Notes under the pieces: model-generated
The model's input: only the letters and a program-made list of their open reading frames with translations
Told to the model about the DNA's origin: nothing
The model's database searches: none
Position numbers and translations under genes: made by a program
Assembly: GCF_004771005.1 (NCBI RefSeq)
Contig: NZ_RQHV01000007.1
Coordinates: 1-64,000, forward strand
Direction: 5' to 3'
DNA: 64,000 nucleotides
From: Leptospira ilyithenensis
GTDB taxonomy: Bacteria > Spirochaetota > Leptospiria > Leptospirales > Leptospiraceae
In this document: in pieces, positions 53,771 through 64,000 of the stretch
Position numbering within the stretch: the first letter of the stretch is position 1
Layout: the number at the start of each line of letters is the position of its first letter

Positions 53771-54855
53771 AATTAACCTCTAATATCAACGGATTTTATA
53801 TTTATTTCCATGCCCATCCACTTCAACAAGAAGACAAAGGCGGCATATTTTTTCGCTTATAGGTTTTGTTTTTGTCACAATAAAGAACAAAACTAGATCG
53901 TCTGATAAAAAAATAGCAGGAAATAAAATCAATAAAATATTAAAAAAACAACATATAAGAATTATCTAATTTTAAATTATTATAATTTAATATCAAAATG
54001 CTTTCTCGGAATATTATTTCTTTTTTTAAATTTCAGTAAATGACACAAGAATCCGTTAAACAACATAATATGGCCAATATCGCCATGAAATAACGATGAT
54101 ATAGAATATAGTTATAGAATCATTCTTATTCTAAATATAAAATCAGTATTATCAAAACTCAGTGCCTAGAGATATCTGAATGTTTGTTTCAGAGATGATC
54201 CAAGAGATTCAGGAAAGCGAATCCAGTTCTATTAAGATTACAAAAATACATCATCGATTTACAGAACAGGTAAAGGCGCTGGATTTTCCTCGGAATCAAT
54301 AGAGGTGACACTTCAGGAAGCGGAGTTTAATCAAAAAAAATTTCAAGATCAGATTTACAAAGTCGCCAAACAGAGAATATGTAAAATAAAATTACGGGAT
54401 TGGTGATTTACACATAACAAGTATTTAATGAATTTAATTGGATCATCAGAAATATCAAATGATTCGGAAGAACGTTCTTTTTTGTATCATTTTCATTTGT
54501 TTCTAATTACCGTTTGAGAGAATACCCGTCCTTGGTTGGAGAGGATTGTCTTCGAAATCCCGCAAAACAAAGTAGAGGTAATGTTTTTTGGATTTGAGTG
54601 AAGGAGAACATAGTGGTTCGGGAAAGGCACAAAATCCTCTCGAAATTGAAACTGACCCGTTCAAACACGAATCATCACTCTTCCCGTTTGTTTTTCTTTA
54701 AGGCCGGTTCCTTCGAAATGGAGCGGGTAGACCGAGCGGACTCCCTATTTTATACGCAAATTGGTTTAAGATAAGGCTAATTTGACACAAAAACTGAAAA
54801 AATCCTTGTCCTCTTTTCTTTCTTAGGTCAAGATTAAACTCTAACGGAGTTTTCT
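53771..54855. other. 1.1-kb gene-poor, partly AT-rich region with possible gene remnant
   Basis: No complete gene is supported. 53900-54170 is strongly AT-rich (many A or T runs). At 54180-54302 a 40-codon frame (MFVSEMIQEIQESESSSIKI) ends at TAG. A different frame just after it (54306 onward, VTLQEAEFNQKKFQDQIYK) continues for about 33 codons to TGA, so this may be a decayed helical gene. 54600-54760 is mixed composition with no motif found. The aldehyde dehydrogenase promoter probably lies just before 54856. Confidence 0.45.
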
Positions 54856-56331
54856 ATGTCCCAAGCCACTCTCTCTCATTCGAACGGATCGGTCACCCAC
54901 GTAAGCTCAATCAAAAGTTTTACTCCTTCCGATATCGGCCGCGTTTTTCCCGCACAGAAAGCGAAATCCCTGGAGCTTCGCCTATCTACTGCTAAAGAAC
55001 GAATTGCGAAATTGAAAAAATTAAAAAACGTCATCTTCAAATACCAAACCGAAATCCAAAAAGCACTCTACGCCGACTTTCATAAGTCGGCAAGGGAAGT
55101 GGATATTTCGGAAATCCTTCCTACGATCGGTGAGATCAACGATGCGATCAAACACGTGAAGTCCTGGATGAGACCCGTGAATGTAAGCACTCCGATCACT
55201 CTTTTGGGATCTTCAAGTAAAATCGTTTACGAGCCGAAGGGAGTTTGTCTTATTATCGCTCCTTGGAATTACCCGTTCCATTTGGCGGTGGCGCCGATTG
55301 CTGCCGCGATCGCTGCGGGAAATACTATCATTCTCAAACCTTCCGAGTTCACCCCGAACACAGCTGCCATCGTCAATACGATGTTAGCTGATATCTTTCA
55401 GGAAAACGAGGTGGCTGTTTTTGAAGGAGATGTTTCCGTATCCACAGCACTTTTGGAACAACCCTTTGATCATATCTTTTTTACAGGCTCTACTCCTGTC
55501 GGTAAGGTAGTGATGGAAGCAGCTGCAAAACATTTAACTACTGTTACTTTGGAACTGGGAGGCAAGTCGCCTACGATTGTTGCGGACGATGCCGATTTGA
55601 AACTTGCTGCAGAACGTATCATGTGGGGGAAATTTTTGAATGCAGGTCAGACTTGCGTTGCTCCCGATTATGTTTTGATTCCCAAAGCAAAAGTAGACAA
55701 ATTCGTATCTTTTGCAAGAGAAGCTACCGAAAAGTATTTTCATTCCAAGGAAGACAAGTTTGCCGAAAATCCCGATTTTTGCAGGATCATCAATTCCAAA
55801 AACTTCGGAAGGGTTTCTTCCTATATTGATGAAGCTGTAAAAAAAGGAGCAAAAGTCGCATTCGGAGGCAAACTGAAATCCGATGAAAATTTCATTGCAC
55901 CTACGATTCTAACAGATGTTCCTTTGAATGCAAAAATTATGGAAGATGAAATTTTCGGGCCACTCCTTCCTATCGTCACCTACGATCATTTGGACGATGC
56001 GATCAAGATCATCAATGACAAACCGAAACCGTTGGCATTGTATATTTTCAGTGATAAGACAAAGACCGCAAAATACATTTTGAAACGTACAAGTTCCGGC
56101 GGTTCGGTGGTAAATGATGTGATTTTGCATTTGGTAAATTCGAACCTACCATTCGGAGGGATCAATCATTCCGGTCACGGAAGTTATCATGGCCTGTTCG
56201 GATTCAAAGCGTTCTCTCACGAGAGATCAGTGCTTCAAACTCCCAAACTTTCCATCGTAAAATTGATGTACCCGCCTTATACCGGTTTTGTGAAAATGGT
56301 TGTGGATTCGACAACCAGATTTTTTGTTTAA
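54856..56331 (+). CDS. Aldehyde dehydrogenase (class 3-like, possibly membrane associated)
   Basis: The 491-residue protein has the ALDH motifs [33 protein letters not shown] and [13 protein letters not shown]. The catalytic Glu is in TLELGGKSP, the catalytic Cys in [11 protein letters not shown], and [12 protein letters not shown] follows. It oxidises aldehydes to acids with NAD(P)+. The APDY sequence after the Cys and the hydrophobic tail ([20 protein letters not shown]) resemble fatty-aldehyde or coniferyl-aldehyde type enzymes, suggesting lipid-derived substrates. A strong hairpin terminator follows at 56345. Confidence 0.93.
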   Translation: MSQATLSHSNGSVTHVSSIKSFTPSDIGRVFPAQKAKSLELRLSTAKERIAKLKKLKNVIFKYQTEIQKALYADFHKSAREVDISEILPTIGEINDAIKHVKSWMRPVNVSTPITLLGSSSKIVYEPKGVCLIIAPWNYPFHLAVAPIAAAIAAGNTIILKPSEFTPNTAAIVNTMLADIFQENEVAVFEGDVSVSTALLEQPFDHIFFTGSTPVGKVVMEAAAKHLTTVTLELGGKSPTIVADDADLKLAAERIMWGKFLNAGQTCVAPDYVLIPKAKVDKFVSFAREATEKYFHSKEDKFAENPDFCRIINSKNFGRVSSYIDEAVKKGAKVAFGGKLKSDENFIAPTILTDVPLNAKIMEDEIFGPLLPIVTYDHLDDAIKIINDKPKPLALYIFSDKTKTAKYILKRTSSGGSVVNDVILHLVNSNLPFGGINHSGHGSYHGLFGFKAFSHERSVLQTPKLSIVKLMYPPYTGFVKMVVDSTTRFFV

Positions 56332-56344
56332 TCCGTTTTAGCTG

Positions 56345-56396
56345 AAAGCCGTATATTGAAATGGGAATTTCTGTTTCGTATACGGCTTTTCCTTTC
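56345..56396 (+). terminator. Rho-independent terminator after aldehyde dehydrogenase gene
   Basis: AAAGCCGTATA (56345-56355) pairs with TATACGGCTTT (56379-56389) in a perfect 11-bp stem, followed by T-rich sequence (TTCCTTTC). It begins 13 bp after the dehydrogenase stop. The 23-nt loop region could pair further. Confidence 0.7.
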
Positions 56397-56448
56397 TATC
56401 CGCTTCCCGCCTTAGTTTGACAAATATCAATTTCTTATTTATATCGAA

Positions 56449-56920
56449 GTGCTGAGAAATACTTGGAAAAGTAAGCCGTTTTCTTTGGGAATTCCCATCT
56501 TTGACTTACAATATATTTGGCTGGTCAATACCATCATCAAACTTGAGTTTGTTTTATCCGAATCTTGAGGAACATATCAAAGGACATAGAAGATTTGTAA
56601 AGAGGCTGATTGAAAAATTTCATAGTTCCTATGAGACGGAAGCGGCGGCGTTAGGTTTGCTTCAGATCCTGAAAAAATGGTTGTTCCGGCATATTTTGCA
56701 CGATGACAGGGAATGTGCGGAATACTTTACGAAAGAGTCAGTTAATTTGAAGAAATACTGCAATGAATTATTGAAATCTCGGGGAAGCACAAAATCTATA
56801 CAAGGCGGTCGTGCAGAAACCTTTCCATCAGTCCTTAGAGAAAGGGAGAAGTTTTTCCAAAAGGCAGGGCAAAACCCCTTTCTTTCGATTCTTTTTCATT
56901 TGCCATCCTGTTTTTTATGA
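56449..56920 (+). pseudogene. Bacteriohemerythrin, frameshifted and partly deleted
   Basis: In the frame starting at GTG 56449 the sequence TWKSKPFSLGIPIFDLQYIW then LVNTIIKLEF is the N-terminal helix of bacteriohemerythrins (W...LGI..ID.QH..LV). The usual His after Gln is Tyr here. The frame then stops. In another frame (open 56501-56920) the protein continues YPNLEEHIKGHRRFVKRLIE and LKKWLFRHILHDDRECAEYF, the later helices with metal-ligand His and Asp. The second helix, with its His and Glu ligands, is missing. A frameshift plus a deletion therefore inactivates an oxygen-binding di-iron protein. The tail overlaps the region just before gatB. Confidence 0.7.
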
Positions 56921-56939
56921 AAAATCCTGTAATTCATCT

Positions 56940-58403
56940 ATGGAATACGAAGTTATCATCGGGCTGGAAGTCCACGTTCAGCTCAATACCAACTCTAAAA
57001 TTTTTTCGACTGCCACCAACGAATTTGGCGGTTCTCCCAATACTCATATTTCCACACTTTGCGTGGCACTTCCCGGCACTTTACCAGTGTTAAATGAAGT
57101 TGTTTTGGAAAAGGCGGTTCGTGCAGGACTCGCTCTCGGATGTGACATCACCCAGTTTACTAAATTCGACCGCAAAAATTATTTTTATCCCGATCTTCCC
57201 AAAGGTTACCAGATTTCACAATTTGACAAACCTTATGCGACAAAGGGAGGACTCCATGTAAAATGGAAAGGTCAGCCCGAAGAAAAATTCATTCCTCTCA
57301 CTCGCATTCATATGGAAGAGGATGCGGGAAAACTCATCCACTCCCACGATCCTTCTATCCACCACTCTTATGTGGATTACAATCGCGCGGGCACTCCTTT
57401 GATCGAAATCGTTTCGGAACCTGATATGCGTTCATCGGAAGAAGCTTACGCTTATCTGAACGAATTGAAAACAATCCTTCGTTATGTGCAGGTTTCGGAT
57501 TGTAACATGGAAGAGGGATCTCTCCGATGCGACGCAAACGTATCCATTCGCCCGATCGGGGAAAAGGGATTCCGTACCAGAGTTGAAATCAAAAACCTGA
57601 ATTCATTCAAGGCCGTAAAACAAGCAATAGACTATGAAGTGGAATGGCAAAAAGATCAGTATTCCAGAAACCAGACTTTTGTTCAAATGACAAAACTTTG
57701 GGACGCTACTCTTCTCAAAACCATTCCTATGAGAACCAAAGAGATGAGTCATGATTATCGTTATTTTCCGGAACCGGATCTTCCTGCGCTGGAAATCAGT
57801 GATCAGTACATAGATGACATTCGAAAGACTTTGCCCGAACTACCTCGTGCCAAAAAGGAAAGATATATCAGAGAGTTCGGATTGCCTGAATACGATGCGG
57901 AAGTTCTCACCAGCGAACGAGAGATAGCTGAATATTTTGAAAAATCTTTGGAGATATCCAAAGACGCCAAAAAAACATCCAATTGGGTCAAAGACGAAGT
58001 ACTGGGCATTGTAAACAAGGAAAACATTTCCATAAGCGAATTCAGCGTCGGCCCTGATCGTATCGGAAAGTTAGTCGCTCTTATCAACTCCGGTGAGATT
58101 ACAGGAAAGATAGCTAAGACTATTTTCGAAGATATGTTAACTTCTACCGATTCTCCTGAAAAGATTGTGGAAGTCAAAGGTTTGAAAGTGGTTCGCGATG
58201 ACAAAGCGTTGGAAGAAATCATTGTTCGGGTGATCGCTTCCCAACCTGAATCCGTGGAAGCTTGGAACAACGGCAAAGACCGTGCGCTAGGTGCTATCGT
58301 CGGTGCAGTTATGAAAGAGACTAAGGGAAAAGCGGATCCCAAGCTTGCCAATGAATTGATTCTTGCCAAGCTCGGACCTTTGGGAGAAAAGAAAAAAGTT
58401 TAG
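56940..58403 (+). CDS. gatB: Asp-tRNA(Asn)/Glu-tRNA(Gln) amidotransferase subunit B
   Basis: From the ATG at 56940 ([17 protein letters not shown]) the protein has 487 residues, full length. Family motifs are [73 protein letters not shown] and [13 protein letters not shown]; a C-terminal YqeY-like helical domain ends [20 protein letters not shown]. With GatA and GatC it converts misacylated Glu-tRNA(Gln) or Asp-tRNA(Asn). gatA and gatC are not next to it. An upstream in-frame extension to 56811 is not part of the family sequence. Confidence 0.96.
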   Translation: MEYEVIIGLEVHVQLNTNSKIFSTATNEFGGSPNTHISTLCVALPGTLPVLNEVVLEKAVRAGLALGCDITQFTKFDRKNYFYPDLPKGYQISQFDKPYATKGGLHVKWKGQPEEKFIPLTRIHMEEDAGKLIHSHDPSIHHSYVDYNRAGTPLIEIVSEPDMRSSEEAYAYLNELKTILRYVQVSDCNMEEGSLRCDANVSIRPIGEKGFRTRVEIKNLNSFKAVKQAIDYEVEWQKDQYSRNQTFVQMTKLWDATLLKTIPMRTKEMSHDYRYFPEPDLPALEISDQYIDDIRKTLPELPRAKKERYIREFGLPEYDAEVLTSEREIAEYFEKSLEISKDAKKTSNWVKDEVLGIVNKENISISEFSVGPDRIGKLVALINSGEITGKIAKTIFEDMLTSTDSPEKIVEVKGLKVVRDDKALEEIIVRVIASQPESVEAWNNGKDRALGAIVGAVMKETKGKADPKLANELILAKLGPLGEKKKV

Positions 58404-58996
58404 TATTCCAATTTGACCTTATGCACCGAGCCAAAGTCGATTTTGGCTTGGAATGCGTCTTTGTATTCCAAGTTGTGCAATTGGCATAGTATCGCTCGAA
58501 TGGAGCCTGAGTGACAAACAACTATTAGCTGGTTGATCGGGCTTTTTCGTTTTTCTTCTTCCTCTTTTCTTTTGATTCCTTCTTTTCCCCAGTCTTTTAA
58601 AAACGCATTTGTTCTTTCGATTACATCCGTGAATGCTTCGCCATTGGGAGTCTTCTGATTCACAAAGTCCTTCATCCAGGCAAGGGTTTCTTTTTTGGGA
58701 ATGGAATCCCAAAGTTTTCCGTCCCAATCTCCGAAATCCATTTCCTGAATCCGTTCTTCCGTTTGTAATTCGGGATGAATTGAATTTTTTTCCAAATGAA
58801 GAAGAGAAAGCTCCTTTGCAAGTGCTTGCGCGCGAGGCGCTGGGCTTACAATCATCAGAGGGATTGTGCCTGGTAAATTATTTATCGTTTGTTTTGCGGT
58901 CTCGATCGCGGGATTTAAAAGAGGAAAATCCACCCTACCGTAACAAGTTCCCTTTGGCGCCGAAGTTTCGGGATGACGAACTAAATAGAGATCCAT
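58400..58996 (-). CDS. cobC: Histidine phosphatase, probable alpha-ribazole phosphatase (CobC-like)
   Basis: The likely start is the ATG at 58996 ([20 protein letters not shown]), overlapping the cobS end by 16 bp, for 198 residues. The phosphohistidine motif VRHPETS, Arg in [27 protein letters not shown] and the second catalytic His in [12 protein letters not shown] fit the phosphoglycerate mutase-like superfamily. Position after cobT and cobS and the YGRVDFPL segment point to dephosphorylation of alpha-ribazole phosphate or cobalamin phosphate. A charged insert ([11 protein letters not shown]) precedes the last motif. It converges with gatB, the stops overlapping by 4 bp. Confidence 0.82.
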   Translation of the reverse strand: MDLYLVRHPETSAPKGTCYGRVDFPLLNPAIETAKQTINNLPGTIPLMIVSPAPRAQALAKELSLLHLEKNSIHPELQTEERIQEMDFGDWDGKLWDSIPKKETLAWMKDFVNQKTPNGEAFTDVIERTNAFLKDWGKEGIKRKEEEEKRKSPINQLIVVCHSGSIRAILCQLHNLEYKDAFQAKIDFGSVHKVKLEY

Positions 58997-59850
58997 AAAA
59001 ACGCTCCCCAAATCCAAACCAATGTTTCCGTGCCTTGTTGAACAGCTCCCAAACAATCTCCTGTAAATCCACCGATCCACTTTCTCATTAGAGTAGAAAA
59101 ATACATCCTTACCAGAAAACAAGGAATAAAGATCAAAAGGAATAAAGGGGAAAAATAACTTAAAATGAGGAGTGGTCCCAGACCTGCGATTGCTGAAAAT
59201 AAAAACTGTCCGTATGTCATGCTTTTTGCCATCGGCTTCGCATAACCTTCGTCTTTCGCATAATCGTGCGTTAAGAAGAAACTCAAAGAAACGAATCTGC
59301 TAAACGAATGGGCTGTGATAAAATACAACCAGGTTTGCAGGATAAAAATCCATTCTTCAGAGAATAAACTCACGGCCGTTTCAAGAGAAGTAAAGAGAAT
59401 TTGAAAATGGAATATCCCATCCAAAATTTCTAACGATTTATAACCTGCCGCCACTTTCAAGAGTAGAAGTAGGCTGAGTCCTGCAGCTCCGAAACTACCG
59501 ACCCGACTGTCTTTCATGATGCGCAAGATGTCTTCCCGCTTCCATCCTCCCCCGATCCCGTCGCAAAAATCGGAGAACCCGTCTTCATGAAAACATCCTG
59601 TGAGTATGACGAGAAGTCCCATACTGAGAATGAATGCGACTAAGCTTCCGAAAAATATCTGAAAGATAAAAAAGGAAACGAATCCGATGCTGCCTAAAAC
59701 AATTCCCACAAAGGGAGAATATTTGATGGAAGTATCAAGCCATTCTTCCTGGAAACCGACCCATTTCGGAATGGGGAGCCTGGATAAAAACCAGATAGCG
59801 ATAAAGAACAATCTCAGTTCATGGGTTAAATATTTCAAAATGGAATTCAT
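58981..59850 (-). CDS. cobS: Adenosylcobinamide-GDP ribazoletransferase (cobalamin synthase)
   Basis: A 289-residue polytopic protein. The family signatures are FLSRLPIPKW near the start and the acidic active-site segment FHEDGFSDFCDGIGGGWKREDILRIMKDSRVGSFGAAGL, which carries the Asp residues of the CobS family. YAKPMAKSMTYGQFLF and RKWIGGFTGDCLGAVQQGTE follow, also diagnostic. It joins alpha-ribazole to adenosylcobinamide-GDP in the membrane, the last assembly step of the cobalamin lower ligand. It overlaps cobT by 4 bp and cobC by 16 bp. Confidence 0.94.
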   Translation of the reverse strand: MNSILKYLTHELRLFFIAIWFLSRLPIPKWVGFQEEWLDTSIKYSPFVGIVLGSIGFVSFFIFQIFFGSLVAFILSMGLLVILTGCFHEDGFSDFCDGIGGGWKREDILRIMKDSRVGSFGAAGLSLLLLLKVAAGYKSLEILDGIFHFQILFTSLETAVSLFSEEWIFILQTWLYFITAHSFSRFVSLSFFLTHDYAKDEGYAKPMAKSMTYGQFLFSAIAGLGPLLILSYFSPLFLLIFIPCFLVRMYFSTLMRKWIGGFTGDCLGAVQQGTETLVWIWGAFLWISI

Positions 59851-60908
59851 ACTTCTTTTTCGCTGACCTTTGCTTCTCCGAAGGAAGCCATTTCATTCAG
59901 AAATTTTACGCTGAGTTGTAGGATGGAATATGCTGCAAGCGCACCCGTTCCTTCTCCCAATCGCATGCCAAGTCGCAAAATAGGTGTTACTTGGTAATGA
60001 GACAAAATCTTTTTATGTCCGATTTCTTCCGATTCATGGGAAAAAATACAAAAATCCTTCAGGTTCGGTTCAATCAAGTTTGCGATTGCAAATGCGGCGG
60101 TGGCAATGAATCCGTCTACCAAGATCACCTTCTTCGATTTTCCTGCTGCAAGAAATGCTCCTGCCATCATAACAATTTCAAACCCTCCGTACTGAGATAA
60201 AATTTCCAAAGGATCTGCCGGTATTCCTCCTCTCTTAAGAGAAGACTTCAAAATTTCAAATTTTCTTTCCCTTCCTTCCCGATCCAGTCCGGTCCCTTTT
60301 CCTACCAACTCATCCAAAGGAATGCGGGAGATGCAATGATGAATGAGAGATGCGGAAGAAGTATTTCCAATCCCCATTTCTCCGAATACAATCACATTCT
60401 GCGAATCTGTCGTTTGAGTTCGGATGATCTCGGAGCCGGTTTCCAAACAGAGAAGGGCTTGTTCGATCGTCATCGCATTCGTTTTGTTAAAGTTAGCTGT
60501 TCCATTTGCGATTTTTTTGATGATTAGATTCGGGTTTTGCGTTTCCCATTCATGATCCACTCCTGCATCCACCACTTTCATGGAAAATCCGTGGAAATTG
60601 GAAAATACATTGGAACAGGCTCCTCCCGTAAGAAAGTTTTGTACCATCTGCCAAGTTACTTCTTTGGGATACGCACTTACTTTCTCCTCTGTAATTCCGT
60701 GGTCTGCGGCAAACAGGAAAAGAACTGGATTTTTCAATTCGGGAGAAGTTGTGTTTTGTATCAAAGCGATTTGGAGAGCGATTTTTTCCAACTCTCCCAG
60801 AGCACCTAACGGCTTGGTTTTCTGATCGATTTTTGTTTGGATCTGACTGGAAAGATCCTTTTCCAAGGGAGGAAAGGAGTATTTCTGTAGTGTCGAAGAG
60901 GAATTCAT
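59847..60908 (-). CDS. cobT: Nicotinate-nucleotide--dimethylbenzimidazole phosphoribosyltransferase
   Basis: At 353 residues it is of normal length. Motifs include QTKIDQKTKPLGALGELEKI, FAADHGITEEKVSAYPKEVT, NFLTGGACSNVFS, VVDAGVDHEW, FGEMGIGNTSSASLI, GKGTGLD and VILVDGFIATAAFAIA; LRLGMRLGEGTGALAAYSIL carries the catalytic Glu region. It activates the lower base to alpha-ribazole 5'-phosphate. It is first in the cobT-cobS-cobC operon, divergent from dnaE. I looked for a cobalamin riboswitch in the 182-bp upstream spacer and did not recognise one. Confidence 0.95.
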   Translation of the reverse strand: MNSSSTLQKYSFPPLEKDLSSQIQTKIDQKTKPLGALGELEKIALQIALIQNTTSPELKNPVLFLFAADHGITEEKVSAYPKEVTWQMVQNFLTGGACSNVFSNFHGFSMKVVDAGVDHEWETQNPNLIIKKIANGTANFNKTNAMTIEQALLCLETGSEIIRTQTTDSQNVIVFGEMGIGNTSSASLIHHCISRIPLDELVGKGTGLDREGRERKFEILKSSLKRGGIPADPLEILSQYGGFEIVMMAGAFLAAGKSKKVILVDGFIATAAFAIANLIEPNLKDFCIFSHESEEIGHKKILSHYQVTPILRLGMRLGEGTGALAAYSILQLSVKFLNEMASFGEAKVSEKEV

Positions 60909-61090
60909 ATTTCTTTCTCAGGGTTTTCCATTAGGGGTGAAAATCGAGAGATATTTCTGGTGCGGCGGAAATTCTTCCTCTGTCCTAGAATCTAGCGATT
61001 TTTCCTACTCAATCATCGTTTTTGTCTGTTACTTTTTCCAGAAAAAGTCGTTCCTTACAGCCGCGCCAATGTCACTATGTCACTTGAGCT

Positions 61091-64000
61091 ATGGAAGATT
61101 TTGCCCACCTACACCTTCACACTACCTATTCTATGCTGGATGGAGCCATACGCATCCCCGAGCTGATGAAAAAAGTGAAGGAACTGGGAATGAGCTCCGT
61201 TGCCATTACGGATCACGGCAATATGTACGGTGCCATCGAGTTTTACAAGGAAGCTGTCAAACACGATGTCAAGCCTATCATCGGTTGTGAATTTTATGTT
61301 TCCCCGTCCCGATCCATTGAAACGGAAATGGATGAGATAGCCGACGGTGGAGCTTATCATATCATCCTGCTTGTTAAAAATTCAGTAGGATATCAAAATA
61401 TTATTAAATTGGCAAGTCGTTCCTTTACGGAAGGATTCTACCGCAAACCCAGAATCGATTATGATTTATTGGAACGGCATAGTGAAGGTTTGGTTTGTTT
61501 GACGGCTTGTCTTGCAGGTGAGGTCAACCGCAAGATTTTAGAAGGCAAAGAAGACAAAGCATATGCGTTAGCCGGCAAACTTCATGAAATTTTCAGAAAA
61601 GAAGATTTCTACATGGAGATTCAAGACCATGGAATTCCGGAACAAAAGATCGTTGCCGAAACTGTAATCGGTTTTGCCAAACGCACTGGCATTCCTCTCG
61701 TTCTTACCAATGACTCCCATTTTTTAACAAGAGATGACAGAGAGGCGCAAGACATCTTATTACGCATCGGAATGCGCAAGAATATAGATGACGAGATGCG
61801 TTTCGGTTTCAACGAAAACTTTTACGTAAAAAGTCCGAGAGAGATGTTGTCTCTTTTTCCGGATCATACGCAAGCGTTTTACAATACTTTGGCGATCCGT
61901 GACAAATGTTCGCTCGGCTTTCAATTCGGAAATCCTCTGCTTCCTCCTTTCGAAGTTCCTCCCGGATATGACACGGATAGTTATTTGGAAAAACTGGTTT
62001 GGGACGGAATCGAGAGAAAATACAAAGAGATCACTCCTATTGTCAAAGAAAGAGCCGACTTCGAATTGCAAACTATCCGTAACATGCATTTTGCGGGATA
62101 TTTTTTAATCGTTCAGGATTATATCAATTTTGCAAGGCAGACCGGAATTCCGGTAGGTCCGGGCCGGGGATCAGCTGCAGGTTCCATCATCGCTTACGCA
62201 CTTGGGATCACAAATGTGGATCCTATTCGTTACAATTTACTATTCGAGAGATTTTTAAATCCGGATAGAAAGGATATGCCCGATATCGATACGGATTTCT
62301 GCGTAGAGAGAAGAGAAGAAGTTATCAATTATATCAAACAAAAATACGGGGAAGACCGTGTAGGCCAGATCATTACTTTCGGTTCTCTTGCAGCGAAAGC
62401 CGCGATCAAAGACGTCGCCCGGGTATTCAATGTTCCTTTCTCGGAAGTAAATGAGATGAGTAAACTTTTCCCCAAAAAACTGGGGATTACCATCCAGGAA
62501 GCGGTCGATACTTCGAAAGATTTAAAAGATCTGGCTGAGAAAACAGATCTTAACAAAAAAGTATTTTCCATCGCCCAGAGACTTGAGGGTAACTATCGTC
62601 AGGTGGGAAGACATGCGGCGGGTGTTGTGATTTCGCCTGTACCTCTGGAAGAAATTGTTCCTCTTTCTACGGTCAGCGAAGCGGGCAAAGACGGCAGATC
62701 GATCGTTACCCAATACGACAAAAACATGTCGGAACAGGTGGGTCTTATCAAGATGGACATTTTAGGTTTAAAAAACCTAACAACCATTTACCACGCCACC
62801 CAAATCATAGAAAGAAGACATGGAATCAAAGTCGATTTGGACAATATACCTTTGGATGATCCGGCTACGTTCAGTCTTTTGCGGAAAGCGAATGTCTTGG
62901 GTATTTTCCAGTTGGACTCTTCCACCGGTATTCGCGACCTATTTGCAAAAGCGCAAGTTCAAAAATTTGAAGAGATTGCCGCCTTATTAGCATTATATCG
63001 ACCTGGTCCGATGGGATCGGGGATGTTGGATGATTATTTGGATCGTAAAAACGGCAAAATGAAGGTCGTATTCCCTCATGAAAGCCTTGCCGATGTGTTA
63101 TCCGAAACTTACGGAGTCATCGTATACCAAGAGCAGGTGATGGGGATTTCCAGAATCATGGGTGGATTTTCCGTCGGAGATTCGGATGTTCTTCGTAAGG
63201 CGATGGCAAAGAAGGACAAGTCCAAGCTCCCTGCGTTAAAGGAAAAATTTGTAGCGGGTGCCGCAGAGAAAAAAATCAATTCCAAACTAGCCGTAGAACT
63301 TTTCGAAACCTTGGAAAAATTCGGTGAATACGGATTCAATAAATCCCACTCGGTTGCTTATGCATTTGTTACTTATCAAACTGCTTATTTAAAAGCAAAT
63401 TACGCAATCGAATATATGACTGCGTTACTTTCCGGAGACCATTCCAAAACGACTGACGTTGTAAAATATATTAATAATGCTAAAGAGATGGGAATTCGCA
63501 TCCTCGGCCCGGATGTAAGAGAATCGGAAGTATCTTTCAAAATTACGGATGATAAAACGGTTCGTTTCGGGCTTTCTTCCATCAAAGGAGTGGGAGAGCT
63601 TGCTGCCGAGAATATTCTAACCAATAGACAAAAGTTAGGTGGATATGTTGCATTGGATGACTTTGCAAAGGATTTGGATACGAGACTTGCCAATAAAAAA
63701 GTTTTGGAAGCGCTCGCGCAAGGAGGAGGTTTCGATTCTTTCGGGTATTCCCGAAAATGTATTTTCGAATCTACGGATTCCATTCTTTCCTTTGCACAAA
63801 AAAAACAGGCCGAGGAAAAAGAGGGCCAGTTTTCATTATTCGGAGCAAGCACTCCTAATTCGGGCTTTGACTTAACCCTCCCGAAAAATGCCACCGAATG
63901 GGAGTTTGACGAAATTCTCAAAAGAGAAAAAGAAATCACTGGCCTTTATCTTTCCGGGCATCCTCTTGACAAGTTTACGGAACAATTAAAAAGCCTAAAA
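61091..64000 (+). CDS. dnaE: DNA polymerase III alpha subunit, partial (runs off the right edge)
   Basis: From the ATG at 61091 the frame is open for 970 codons to the window end. The N-terminal PHP domain has [11 protein letters not shown] and ITDHGNMYG. The catalytic palm has [17 protein letters not shown] and PDIDTDF at residues 397-403, with the metal Asp at 400 and 402 (equivalent to E. coli D401 and D403). Further motifs are [40 protein letters not shown] and [22 protein letters not shown]. It is the replicative polymerase of DnaE1 type. The OB-fold and tau-binding C-terminus lie outside the window. Confidence 0.97.
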   Translation, partial: MEDFAHLHLHTTYSMLDGAIRIPELMKKVKELGMSSVAITDHGNMYGAIEFYKEAVKHDVKPIIGCEFYVSPSRSIETEMDEIADGGAYHIILLVKNSVGYQNIIKLASRSFTEGFYRKPRIDYDLLERHSEGLVCLTACLAGEVNRKILEGKEDKAYALAGKLHEIFRKEDFYMEIQDHGIPEQKIVAETVIGFAKRTGIPLVLTNDSHFLTRDDREAQDILLRIGMRKNIDDEMRFGFNENFYVKSPREMLSLFPDHTQAFYNTLAIRDKCSLGFQFGNPLLPPFEVPPGYDTDSYLEKLVWDGIERKYKEITPIVKERADFELQTIRNMHFAGYFLIVQDYINFARQTGIPVGPGRGSAAGSIIAYALGITNVDPIRYNLLFERFLNPDRKDMPDIDTDFCVERREEVINYIKQKYGEDRVGQIITFGSLAAKAAIKDVARVFNVPFSEVNEMSKLFPKKLGITIQEAVDTSKDLKDLAEKTDLNKKVFSIAQRLEGNYRQVGRHAAGVVISPVPLEEIVPLSTVSEAGKDGRSIVTQYDKNMSEQVGLIKMDILGLKNLTTIYHATQIIERRHGIKVDLDNIPLDDPATFSLLRKANVLGIFQLDSSTGIRDLFAKAQVQKFEEIAALLALYRPGPMGSGMLDDYLDRKNGKMKVVFPHESLADVLSETYGVIVYQEQVMGISRIMGGFSVGDSDVLRKAMAKKDKSKLPALKEKFVAGAAEKKINSKLAVELFETLEKFGEYGFNKSHSVAYAFVTYQTAYLKANYAIEYMTALLSGDHSKTTDVVKYINNAKEMGIRILGPDVRESEVSFKITDDKTVRFGLSSIKGVGELAAENILTNRQKLGGYVALDDFAKDLDTRLANKKVLEALAQGGGFDSFGYSRKCIFESTDSILSFAQKKQAEEKEGQFSLFGASTPNSGFDLTLPKNATEWEFDEILKREKEITGLYLSGHPLDKFTEQLKSLK

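Noticed and set aside
57803..58369. 188-codon minus-strand frame inside gatB
   Set aside because: It is antisense to the conserved C-terminal part of gatB.
60909..61090. Possible cobalamin riboswitch before cobT
   Set aside because: No B12-box-like sequence or convincing fold was found in the 182-bp spacer.
63400..63939. 179-codon minus-strand frame at the right edge
   Set aside because: It is antisense to dnaE, whose family motifs are unambiguous in the plus strand.

Overview
The window looks like chromosome I of a Leptospira species, possibly one of the saprophytic lineages. The evidence is indirect: roughly 40% GC by eye, many lipoprotein signal peptides with loose lipoboxes, multi-pass 7TM-DISM sensors fused to cyclase or kinase modules, an IS110 element of the type common in Leptospira, fliG/fliH-like genes outside the usual flagellar operon, a split transketolase, and corrinoid-salvage genes. 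No rRNA, tRNA or CRISPR array was seen. All assignments rest on reading the translated sequence; no database search was run.

Layout. 1-1.97 kb: mobile-element debris (an integrase running off the left edge and a broken IS110 transposase) plus a structured intergenic inverted repeat. 1.97-9.3 kb (minus strand): desaturase, membrane-anchored AraC regulator, two paralogous Ig-like lipoproteins, a coiled-coil exported protein and a complete-looking 7TM-DISM adenylate cyclase. 9.6-13.5 kb (minus): FMN-type glutamate synthase-like protein and a PAS histidine kinase/response regulator pair. 13.7-22.1 kb: ssb, a lipoprotein, a DUF3332-like protein, MBOAT acyltransferase, PilZ, SDR-like protein, DUF374 acyltransferase, metK, transketolase C-half and clpS. 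22.3-33 kb: tandem glycogen-binding-module protein, a 1209-residue acidic-repeat/TPR membrane protein, WecG-type glycosyltransferase, MFS transporter, mtnC and a GT-C-like membrane protein. An intergenic repeat lies at both ends of this stretch in opposite orientation.

33-39 kb (minus) is a tight four-gene operon: a fliG paralogue, fliH, and two 7TM-DISM proteins whose histidine-kinase cores are degenerate. 39.5-46.4 kb holds three tandem paralogous lipoproteins of about 700 residues, each preceded by the same promoter-like element and each ending in what looks like a GNAT-type acetyltransferase fold. 46.5-50.9 kb holds two overlapping 7TM-DISM cyclase genes with complementary losses: the first lacks the second metal-binding Asp but keeps the transition-state Asn and Arg, and the second keeps both Asp but lacks Asn and Arg. 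This is the division of labour seen between the C2 and C1 halves of mammalian adenylyl cyclase, so the pair may be an obligate heterodimeric cyclase. I regard this as the most interesting observation in the window.

51-64 kb: an OprO/P-like porin, a repeat-rich beta-propeller-like lipoprotein, a 1.1-kb AT-rich gap, aldehyde dehydrogenase, a frameshifted bacteriohemerythrin pseudogene, gatB, the cobT-cobS-cobC-like operon for the lower ligand of cobalamin, and dnaE running off the right edge.
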